In this document: positions 32,856 through 38,738 of the stretch, piece after piece
Layout of the letters: each line of letters starts with the position of its first letter
Position numbering within the stretch: the stretch's first letter is position 1
Assembly: GCA_947625045.1 (NCBI GenBank)
Contig: CANQMW010000027.1
Location: forward strand, 1 to 38,738
From: an uncultured Oscillospiraceae bacterium
GTDB taxonomy: Bacteria; Bacillota; Clostridia; Oscillospirales; Oscillospiraceae
DNA: 38,738 nucleotides
Direction of reading: 5' to 3'
The notes under the pieces: model-generated
Seen by the model: the letters and a program-made list of their open reading frames with translations, nothing else
Database searches by the model: none
Told to the model about the DNA's origin: nothing
Position numbers and translations under genes: made by a program

Positions 32856-32884
32856 ATTATATACCCAACCGCCGGTACAGTCAA
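32856..32884 (-). promoter_or_regulatory. Promoter of the membrane protein gene
   Basis: On the minus strand TTGACT (32884-32879), 17 nt, TATAAT (32861-32856). This is one of the best sigma-A matches in the window. Confidence 0.8.
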
Positions 32885-32928
32885 GAAGCGGCCGGGGTTT
32901 TTCCGGCCCTGGAAGGAGGCGGTCCGGG

Positions 32929-33849
32929 ATGAAGCACGCGGCATATGCACTCGCTTGGTGCGCTCTGGTCATGGCGCTGGCATTGCTCTTCGCCCGGGCC
33001 GTCCCGGAGACGCCCGCCGGGGCCCTAGACGGGCGCACCCTGCTCTCCGTCCTGACGGCGGAAGGGCCGGCGGAGATGACCATGGAGGACTGGCTGCCCC
33101 ACGCCGTGGCGGCGGAGATGCCCGTGTCCTTCGGCCCGGAGGCTCTGAAGGCCCAGGCCGTGGCCGCCCGGACCTACGCCCTCAGCGCCCGGCGGCATGA
33201 GAATGCCGATATCTGCATCCTGGGCGGGGGCTGCTGCGTCGCATACCGGGACGAGGCGGCTCTACGAGAACTGTGGGGCGAGGATTACGAAAAAAATATG
33301 GCCGCCGTTTTGGCGGCCGTTCGCGATACGGACGGGCAGTATCTCACATATGACGGCGAGGCCATCCAGGCAGTGTTCCACGCAAGCTCCTATGGTGCCA
33401 CCGAGGCCAGCGCCGCCATCTGGACGGACCAGCCCTATCTGGTGAGCGTATCCACCCCGGAGAGCCCGGAAGACGTGCCGGACCTCATCACCACCGCCGC
33501 CTTCACGGCGGCGGAGCTTTCCTCGGCGCTGGACATCTCCCCCGCCGGGGACCCGGGCCAATGGCTGGGCGAGCCCCTATTGGATGGCGCGGGCCGGGTG
33601 GCCAGCATGGCCGTGGGCGGCCAGATCTTCTCCGGCGCGGCGCTGCGCCGGGCCCTGGGCCTTCGCAGCACCGCCTTCACCGCGGACTGGGACGGAGAGC
33701 GGTTCCTCTTCACCGCCGCCGGCCACGGCCACGGGGTGGGCATGAGCCAGTACGGGGCCGCCGCCTACGCCGCCATGGGCTGGGGGTATGAGGCTATCCT
33801 GGCCCACTACTACCCGGGCACAGAGCTTACATCTCTATCTTCCCGATGA
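32929..33849 (+). CDS. spoIID: SpoIID-family lytic transglycosylase
   Basis: 306 aa; GGAAGGAGGCGGTCCGGG precedes the ATG. One N-terminal membrane helix (YALAWCALVMALALLFA) is followed by the SpoIID domain: MEDWLPHAVAAEMPVSFGPE, ALKAQAVAARTYALSA, FHASSYGATEAS and near the end GHGHGVGMSQYGAAAYAAMG. SpoIID cleaves peptidoglycan in the engulfing mother-cell membrane with SpoIIP. Its 3' end overlaps the 3' end of the convergent thioesterase gene by 23 nt. Confidence 0.93.
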   Translation: MKHAAYALAWCALVMALALLFARAVPETPAGALDGRTLLSVLTAEGPAEMTMEDWLPHAVAAEMPVSFGPEALKAQAVAARTYALSARRHENADICILGGGCCVAYRDEAALRELWGEDYEKNMAAVLAAVRDTDGQYLTYDGEAIQAVFHASSYGATEASAAIWTDQPYLVSVSTPESPEDVPDLITTAAFTAAELSSALDISPAGDPGQWLGEPLLDGAGRVASMAVGGQIFSGAALRRALGLRSTAFTADWDGERFLFTAAGHGHGVGMSQYGAAAYAAMGWGYEAILAHYYPGTELTSLSSR

Positions 33850-34237
33850 AGAACATCTCCACCTGGGCGGTGACGATGAGCTCCTCCCGGTCGTTATAGA
33901 GCTTCACATCCGCCAGGGCCATGTGCAGCCCCTCATGGACCACCTGGGCCCGGGCGGTCACGTATGCCCCGTCGCCGGGGTGGATGTAGTGCACGTCCGC
34001 CGAGCGGCCCACCACGTTCCGGCCCCGGGTGCTGGCGGCGATGCCCGCCACGCTGTCGCACAATGTGAACAAAAAACCGCCGTGGGCCATGCCGTGGGGG
34101 TTCACCTTGTCCGGGCCCATGGGAGCTCTTGCCTCACAGAAGCCGGGGGCCAGCTTGGTCACCTCGATGCCGTTGAAGCGCATATAGCCCTCCCGGCTGT
34201 TCACCAGGTCCTTGAATTTTTCCAGGTCCATCTCCAT
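33827..34237 (-). CDS. PaaI-like hotdog thioesterase
   Basis: 136 aa; TTAGGAGGTAGAGAG precedes the ATG at 34237 (an ATG at 34231 is also in frame but less well spaced). The hotdog-fold core is NPHGMAHGGFLFTLCDSVAG, with the HGG motif and an acidic residue on the following helix, as in PaaI/YdiI-type acyl-CoA thioesterases. The substrate is not known. The gene is monocistronic and convergent with spoIID. Confidence 0.85.
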   Translation of the reverse strand: MEMDLEKFKDLVNSREGYMRFNGIEVTKLAPGFCEARAPMGPDKVNPHGMAHGGFLFTLCDSVAGIAASTRGRNVVGRSADVHYIHPGDGAYVTARAQVVHEGLHMALADVKLYNDREELIVTAQVEMFFIGKIEM

Positions 34238-34257
34238 CTCTCTACCTCCTAAGGAAA

Positions 34258-34277
34258 GGGCGGGCTCAAGCCCGCCC
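34258..34277 (-). terminator. Terminator of clpC
   Basis: GGGCGGGCT (34258-34266) and AGCCCGCCC (34269-34277) form a 9-bp stem; on the minus strand it runs into TTTCC. It lies about 16 nt after the clpC stop at 34293. Confidence 0.65.
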
Positions 34278-34292
34278 GCGCCGATGATTTTA

Positions 34293-36758
34293 TCATTCTC
34301 CCCCCGTTTCGTCAACCTTTTCCACCCGTATCTCCCCGTCCCGGAGGGCCACACGCACCCGGTCCCCCGGGCCGGCGGCGCCGGAAAGGAGCATCTCCGC
34401 CAAGGGATCCTCCACCGCCTGGCGCAGCTTCCGGCGGAGGGGCCGGGCCCCATAGTCCGGGTCGTAGCCCTGCCGGGCCAGCTCGTCCAGGGCTTCAGGC
34501 GTGACCTCCATCGCGATATCCTTGTCGGCGAGTCTCGCCGCCACCTTGTCCGTGAGCCCGGCGGCGATGGCGCGTATCTCCTCCTGTTCCAGGGCCCTAA
34601 ACACCACGATGGCGTCCAGCCGGTTCAAAAGCTCCGGCCGGAACACCTGCCGTGCCTCCGCCATCACCTGCTCCTTCAGGAGCTCATACCGCGCCCCGGC
34701 GCCATCCTCCCGGCCGGAGAAGCCCAGCTTCCGCCCGCCGCCCAGGATGGCCCGGGCCCCTACGTTGGAGGTCATGACCACCACGGCGTTTTTGAAATCC
34801 GCCTTCCGGCCGTGGGAGTCGGTGAGGGTGCCGTCCTCCAGTATCTGCAAAAGGAGCCCCCACACGTCCTCGTGGGCCTTCTCCATCTCGTCAAAGAGCA
34901 CCACGCTCCAGGGCCGCCGCCGGACCCGGTCCGTGAGCCAGCCCCCCTCCTCGTGGCCCACGTACCCCGGGGGCGCGCCGATGAGCCGGGAGACGGCGTG
35001 CTTTTCCATATACTCGGACATGTCCACGCGGATGACGGCCTTCTCGTCCCCGTAGACCGCCTCCGCCAGCGCCCGGCACAGCTCCGTCTTCCCCACGCCG
35101 GTGGGGCCAAGGAACAGAAAACTCCCCACGGGCCGCCCAGGGTCGGCCAGGCCCACCCGACCCAGGCGGATGGCCCGGCACACGGCGGACACCGCCTCCT
35201 CCTGGCCGATGAGCCGCCGGTGGATGATCTCCTCCAGGTGGAAAAGCCGCTCGCTCTCCTCCTTGGTGAGGCTCTCCACGGGCACCCCCGTCCAGCCGGA
35301 CACTACCGCCGCCACATCCTGGGCGGTCACCTGCCGCCGGCCGCCCCCGACCCGGGCGGTCCAGGCGCTTCTCTCGGCGTCCAGGGCCTCTCTCTGCCGC
35401 CGCTCCTGGTCCCGGAGGGAGGCGGCCCCCTCGAAGTCCTGATTTTTCACCGCCTGCTCCTTCATGGCACGCAGGCTCTCCACCCGCTCCTCCGCCGCCC
35501 GGACCCCCTCCGGCACCCGGGAGCCCGCCATGCGCACCCGGCTGGCCGCCTCGTCCATCAGGTCGATGGCCTTGTCCGGCAGGAACCTATCCGGGATATA
35601 CCGGGCGGACAGGGTCACCGCCGCCCGGATGGCCTCGTCGGTGATGATGAGGCCGTGGTGGCTCTCGTACTTATCCCGCAGGCCCTCCAAAATGCGCACG
35701 CTCTCCTCCCGCCCCGGCTCCGGCACCGTCACGGGCTGGAACCGGCGCTCCAATGCCGCGTCCTTCTCTACATGAGTGCGGTACTCGTCCAGGGTGGTGG
35801 CTCCGATCATTTGGATGAGCCCCCGGCCCAGGGCGGGCTTCAGGATGTTGGCCGCGTCGATGGCCCCCTCCGCCGCCCCAGCGCCGATGATGGTGTGCAT
35901 CTCGTCCACGAAGAGAATGACATCCCCCGCCCGGGAGACCTCCTTTATGACCGCCTTCACCCGGTCTTCAAAGTCCCCCCGGTACTTGGTGCCCGCCAGC
36001 ATGCTGGGCACGTCCAGGGCCACGATGCGCTTGCGCCGCAGATGCTCCGGCACATCCCCGGCGGCCACCCGCCGGGCCAATGCCTCCGCCACCGCCGTCT
36101 TCCCCACCCCGGGCTCCCCGATGAGCACCGGGTTATTCTTCGTCCGGCGGGACAGTATCTGAATGACCCGCTCCAGCTCCCGCTCCCGGCCCACCACCGG
36201 GTCCAGCTTGCCCCGGGCAGCTAGGTCGGTCAGGTCCCGGCTGTACTGGTCCAGGGTGCGGGTATCCCCCCGGCGGGCCGTGGCCCGGGCCCCGCCCTCC
36301 TCCGGCCGGGTCCGGTATTCGGGCCGGTCGAACACGTCCAGCACGTCCGTATAGAGCTTGTTGGGGTCCACCCCCGCCTCCTCCACGGCCCGGGTCCCGG
36401 CGCAGTCCGATTGCCGCAGGATGCCCATGAGGATATGCTCCGTGCCCACGAAGCCGTGGCCCAATCGGGCCGCATCCTCGCAGGCCAGTTCTATGCTCCG
36501 CTTGGCCTTGGGGGTCAGCCCCTGGGCGGGCGGGCCCGGTGTGCCCTTCCCAGCGGCGGCCGTCACCAGCTCCGTCACCATGCCCGCCTCCAGGCCGCTT
36601 CGCCGGAGGCACCGGCAGGCCAGGCCCTCCCCCTCCCGCATGAGCCCCAGCAATAGATGCTCCGTGCCCACATAGCTGTGGCCCAGCTGGTGGCTGGCCT
36701 GGTAGGCCTCCTCGATGGCCTTCTGGGCCCTTAAGGTGAACCGCTCCGTGTGTTTCAT
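34293..36758 (-). CDS. clpC: ClpC, ATP-dependent Clp protease ATP-binding subunit
   Basis: 821 aa. Two N-terminal Clp repeat domains (FTLRAQKAIEEAYQASHQLG and a second at about 80-145), first AAA module with GEPGVGKTAVAEAL and VILFVDEMHTIIGAG, a UVR coiled segment (KNQDFEGAASLRDQE), second AAA module with GPTGVGKTELCRAL and VVLFDEMEKAHEDV, and a C-terminal D2-small domain. This is the ClpC rather than ClpA/ClpB layout. ClpC unfolds proteins for ClpP. The usual ctsR-mcsA-mcsB partners are absent from the neighbourhood and no CtsR heptad repeat was seen, so regulation may differ. Confidence 0.95.
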   Translation of the reverse strand: MKHTERFTLRAQKAIEEAYQASHQLGHSYVGTEHLLLGLMREGEGLACRCLRRSGLEAGMVTELVTAAAGKGTPGPPAQGLTPKAKRSIELACEDAARLGHGFVGTEHILMGILRQSDCAGTRAVEEAGVDPNKLYTDVLDVFDRPEYRTRPEEGGARATARRGDTRTLDQYSRDLTDLAARGKLDPVVGRERELERVIQILSRRTKNNPVLIGEPGVGKTAVAEALARRVAAGDVPEHLRRKRIVALDVPSMLAGTKYRGDFEDRVKAVIKEVSRAGDVILFVDEMHTIIGAGAAEGAIDAANILKPALGRGLIQMIGATTLDEYRTHVEKDAALERRFQPVTVPEPGREESVRILEGLRDKYESHHGLIITDEAIRAAVTLSARYIPDRFLPDKAIDLMDEAASRVRMAGSRVPEGVRAAEERVESLRAMKEQAVKNQDFEGAASLRDQERRQREALDAERSAWTARVGGGRRQVTAQDVAAVVSGWTGVPVESLTKEESERLFHLEEIIHRRLIGQEEAVSAVCRAIRLGRVGLADPGRPVGSFLFLGPTGVGKTELCRALAEAVYGDEKAVIRVDMSEYMEKHAVSRLIGAPPGYVGHEEGGWLTDRVRRRPWSVVLFDEMEKAHEDVWGLLLQILEDGTLTDSHGRKADFKNAVVVMTSNVGARAILGGGRKLGFSGREDGAGARYELLKEQVMAEARQVFRPELLNRLDAIVVFRALEQEEIRAIAAGLTDKVAARLADKDIAMEVTPEALDELARQGYDPDYGARPLRRKLRQAVEDPLAEMLLSGAAGPGDRVRVALRDGEIRVEKVDETGGE

Positions 36759-36928
36759 GTGTATCCATCGCCTCCTGGAGGATTATATCCGTTCCCGGCC
36801 AAATAAAAGCGCGCAGTCCGGCTTATTTTGTCGGAACGCATAATTATGGCACAGCGCAAAAAACTGTTGCATTACCCCCTTTCTTTGTGTTAGTATATGG
36901 CCGTACATAAAAAACGGAGGTAATCGAC

Positions 36929-37099
36929 ATGGCTTATAAGATCTCTGATGCTTGCATCTCCTGCGGCTCCTGCGCCGACCAGTGCCCCGTGGAAGCCATC
37001 AGCGAGGGCGATGCCCACTATGTCATTGATCCCGACAAGTGCATCTCCTGCGGTTCCTGCGCCGAGCAGTGCCCCATGAGCGCCATTGCTGAGGAGTAA
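36929..37099 (+). CDS. 2[4Fe-4S] clostridial-type ferredoxin
   Basis: 56 aa from the ATG at 36929; AAACGGAGGTAATCGAC precedes it. Both cluster motifs are complete: CISCGSCADQCPVEAI and CISCGSCAEQCPMSAI, with a short acidic linker between them. This is a standard small soluble ferredoxin that carries electrons for anaerobic metabolism, probably accepting from enzymes such as the kor complex. A possible promoter with TTGCAT and TAGTAT lies 35-65 nt upstream. A stem lies just after the stop. Confidence 0.95.
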   Translation: MAYKISDACISCGSCADQCPVEAISEGDAHYVIDPDKCISCGSCAEQCPMSAIAEE

Positions 37100-37117
37100 A
37101 TCCACAAGCAGACCTGC

Positions 37118-37144
37118 GGGCGGTATGCGCTGAGCATACCGCCC
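37118..37144 (+). terminator. Hairpin after ferredoxin gene
   Basis: GGGCGGTATGC (37118-37128) and GCATACCGCCC (37134-37144) form a perfect 11-bp stem around GCTGA. No clear U-run follows (GTCACTATTTAT), so read-through into the methyltransferase gene is possible. Confidence 0.55.
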
Positions 37145-37167
37145 GTCACTATTTATGAGGATATTTT

Positions 37168-37869
37168 ATGAAGCTGCTATGGCCCGGCGGGCCCTCCTAT
37201 TCGGATGACCCCGTCTTTAAAATAACCACCGACTCGGTGCTGCTGGCCCACTTCACCGCCGGCGCGGGGGACTTCTCCCGCGCGATGGACATAGGCTGCG
37301 GCGGCGGGCTTTTGAGCGTGCTCATCCACGCCCGGGCGTCGGAGGCGGAATACGACAGCGTGGACATCCGGCCCGACGCGGTGCGGCTGTGCCGGGAAAA
37401 TTACCGGGCCAACGGCATAGAGGGCTATGTGGACTGCCTGGACGCCCGGGAGTACCGGGCCATGGGCGGCCAGGGGGAGTATGACCTGGTGGTCTGCAAC
37501 CCGCCCTACTATTACGCGGGCAAGACCTCTCCCGACGGGGCCCGGGCCGCGGCCCGGGGCGACAGCCTCTCCCCCGCCCAGTTCTCCGGCGCGGCGGCCT
37601 ATCTTTTACGCCGGGGCGGGGCCTTCTGCCTGGTCCACAAGCCGGAGTTCTTGACGGACATCTTCTCCGCCATGCGCCTGGCGGACATCGAGCCCAAGCG
37701 CCTGCGCATGGTATCCCACAGGGCCGACAGCGCCCCCGCCCTGGTCCTCATCGAGGGCCGCCGGGGCGGCCGGCCCGGCCTCACCGCCCAGCCCAACCTG
37801 ATCCTGACCGCCCCTGACGGCTCCCCCACCGACGAGGTGAAGGAGATATACCACATGCGGGGGAAGTGA
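37168..37869 (+). CDS. TrmN6-like methyltransferase (tRNA1(Val) A37 N6 type)
   Basis: 233 aa; ATGAGGATATTTT precedes the ATG. The Rossmann methyltransferase motif I is MDIGCGGGLLSVL, and DLVVCNPPYYYAGK carries the NPPY motif of N6-adenine/tRNA methyltransferases. Proteins of this type usually sit next to rsmI in Firmicutes; here rsmI is 16 kb away. It is the first gene of a pair with the GNAT that follows. Confidence 0.85.
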   Translation: MKLLWPGGPSYSDDPVFKITTDSVLLAHFTAGAGDFSRAMDIGCGGGLLSVLIHARASEAEYDSVDIRPDAVRLCRENYRANGIEGYVDCLDAREYRAMGGQGEYDLVVCNPPYYYAGKTSPDGARAAARGDSLSPAQFSGAAAYLLRRGGAFCLVHKPEFLTDIFSAMRLADIEPKRLRMVSHRADSAPALVLIEGRRGGRPGLTAQPNLILTAPDGSPTDEVKEIYHMRGK

Positions 37870-37877
37870 GGGCGGCT

Positions 37878-38426
37878 ATGGAACGGAACATAAAGACCTG
37901 CACAGCGCAGTATAAAATGGCGGCGCTGGACCTGATCGATACTGTCTTCACCGAGCATGAGAACGCCGCGGAGGGCAGGATGGTCCGGCGGCTGGCGGAG
38001 GAGATACGGGCAAAAGAATACTACGTCCCGGAGCTGGAGCTCATCATGACGGATGAGGCCGACGAGGTCATCGGCTACGCCATGTTTTCCCGGTTCCACC
38101 TGGAGGGCCGGTATTCGGACGAATTATTACTCCTGTCCCCCGTGGCCGTGAAGACCGCGCTTCAGCGGCAGCATATCTCCAAGGAGCTCATCGAATACGG
38201 CCTCAAGAAGGCCCGGGCCCTTGGCTACAAGGCCGTTTTGGTGGAGGGCGACCCCAAAAATTACCGGCCCCGTGGCTTCAAAACGGCGGCGAACTACGGC
38301 ATCTGCCCGGGCCCAAACATGCACCTGCCCCACATCGACTGCCTGATGGTACGGGAGCTCGTCCCCGGTGCCTTGGAGCATATCCACGGCCTCGTCGATT
38401 ACGGGTTCTACGAGGCGCTGAGGTGA
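37878..38426 (+). CDS. GNAT-family N-acetyltransferase
   Basis: 182 aa using the ATG at 37878, which has GTGAGGGCGG at correct spacing; a GTG at 37866 overlaps the previous gene and is an alternative. The GNAT fold is visible: ELIMTDEADEVIGYAMFSRF, LSPVAVKTALQRQHISKELI (acetyl-CoA loop) and YGLKKARALGYKAVLVEGDP, then NYRPRGFKTAANYGI. The CoA-binding loop lacks the classical glycines (RQHISK). The substrate is unknown. Confidence 0.85.
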   Translation: MERNIKTCTAQYKMAALDLIDTVFTEHENAAEGRMVRRLAEEIRAKEYYVPELELIMTDEADEVIGYAMFSRFHLEGRYSDELLLLSPVAVKTALQRQHISKELIEYGLKKARALGYKAVLVEGDPKNYRPRGFKTAANYGICPGPNMHLPHIDCLMVRELVPGALEHIHGLVDYGFYEALR

Positions 38427-38454
38427 TCTCCGCAAGGCTCGCCACAGAGGCGGA

Positions 38455-38637
38455 AAGGAGGCTGTATTAAAAAAACATGCTTCTGCCGATTCGGAGGCCA
38501 AAGTAAAAGCGTATGGCACAGAGCATTTGTCGGGTGGCTACAGACCGGTCAAATACTATTTCGTTGATAAATTCCCCTTGACAAAGATTGGGAAGGTTGA
38601 CTACCACACATTAGAGGAACGAGCTTTAGAAAACTGA
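38455..38637 (+). pseudogene. 3' remnant of an AMP-forming acyl/aryl-CoA synthetase
   Basis: The plus frame that stops at TGA 38635-38637 encodes KEAVLKKHAS and then VKAYGTEHLSGGYRPVKYYF and VDKFPLTKIGKVDYHTLEER, the characteristic C-terminal segment of AMP-binding (ANL) synthetases with the P-x-T-x-x-GK-x-D-x motif and catalytic Lys. No start codon or N-terminal domain is present: a stop at 38421 closes the frame just after the GNAT end. The stretch is visibly more AT-rich than its neighbours, implying transfer or a different history. It is a truncated fragment, cut on its 5' side. Confidence 0.7.
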
Positions 38638-38661
38638 ACATAGAAACCCCCGGGACGGCAA

Positions 38662-38738
38662 TGAACAGCACCCCATTTGTTAGACAGTATGGTATACTGA
38701 TAACGAATGGGGTGTTGCTTATGCCAAAAGGGAAACCG
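38662..38738 (+). mobile_element. Left end of an IS3-family (IS150-type) insertion sequence
   Basis: The sequence starting TGAACAGCACCCCATTTGTT followed by AGACA resembles the terminal inverted repeat of IS150-type elements, and an imperfect inverted repeat pairs AGCACCCCATTTGTTA with TAACGAATGGGGTG downstream. The element continues beyond the window. The exact end and any target duplication cannot be fixed without the right end. Confidence 0.6.
38721..38738 (+). CDS. Start of transposase OrfA-like gene, cut by window end
   Basis: ATG at 38721 begins MPKGKP before the window ends. From memory, transposase OrfA proteins of IS3/IS150-type elements in Firmicutes often begin MPKGKPN; with only six codons and the neighbouring IS end, this is a context-based call. 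Confidence 0.5.

Noticed and set aside
36782-36787. TATAAT on the minus strand upstream of clpC
   Set aside because: Any transcript from it would start inside the ribosome site, and no matching -35 was found.
1-38738. CRISPR arrays, rRNA or tRNA genes
   Set aside because: No regularly spaced direct repeats, no rRNA-like sequence and no cloverleaf with a CCA-type end was noticed by eye.

Overview
The window looks like a chromosomal segment of a high-GC, spore-forming, anaerobic gut Clostridium of the Oscillospiraceae/Ruminococcaceae type. I infer this from sporulation genes (spoIVB, spoIID), a ferredoxin-dependent 2-oxoacid oxidoreductase, small 2[4Fe-4S] ferredoxins, a TAXI-type TRAP transporter, a perfect HrcA/CIRCE operator and strong AGGAGG ribosome binding sites. 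No database search was possible, so the genus is not assigned. I saw no rRNA, tRNA or CRISPR array.

Layout. 1-4100 (minus): an SpoVK/CbbX-like AAA+ ATPase, a multi-hairpin palindromic repeat, hemW, and a VanW-family protein cut by the window start. 4235-6351: a small accessory patch with a translationally coupled operon of three tiny proteins (47, 21 and 49 aa, the last a DUF1232/YkvA-like membrane peptide), two XRE-type regulators and a small secreted protein. 6360-10401: a secreted protein of unknown role, htpG under a perfect CIRCE operator, and a secreted cell-wall-binding-repeat protein with two copies of a C-terminal domain. 10397-15305 (minus): spoIVB, a frameshifted short peptide with a double-glycine leader motif, and a TRAP 4TM/12TM permease with its TAXI receptor. 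15534-20393 (plus): an FMN-dependent alpha-hydroxy-acid oxidase-like enzyme with an N-terminal cysteine cluster, a hybrid histidine kinase, and a large helical protein ending in a degenerate HD-GYP domain. 20441-25475: rsmI, a 35-aa membrane peptide, murI with a WYL regulator, an aspartate/glutamate-racemase-family gene, and proC-ybaK. 25519-27655: mscL with a C-terminal zinc ribbon, an ArsB/NhaD-type transporter, and a small PQ-loop-like membrane protein. 27674-31959 (minus): a korDABC-type operon running into an acetyl-CoA hydrolase/CoA-transferase. 32018-38426: an unknown membrane protein, spoIID, a PaaI-like thioesterase, clpC, a ferredoxin, a TrmN6-like methyltransferase and a GNAT. 38455-38738: an AT-richer 3' remnant of an AMP-forming synthetase followed by the left end of an IS3/IS150-type element.

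How the genes work together. The kor operon plus CoA-transferase would oxidise a 2-oxoacid to an acyl-CoA, reduce ferredoxin and pass the CoA to acetate. murI and the second racemase face each other across a shared promoter region, supplying D-amino acids for the wall. The oxidase, hybrid kinase and HD-GYP-like protein form a compact plus-strand cluster that may be a signalling unit without a DNA-binding output domain. The least ordinary items are the frameshifted GG-leader peptide (9-nt homopolymer), the degenerate HD-GYP/hybrid-kinase pair, the three-peptide operon, the CIRCE-controlled htpG, and the secreted protein with paired 9-bp direct repeats in its promoter region.
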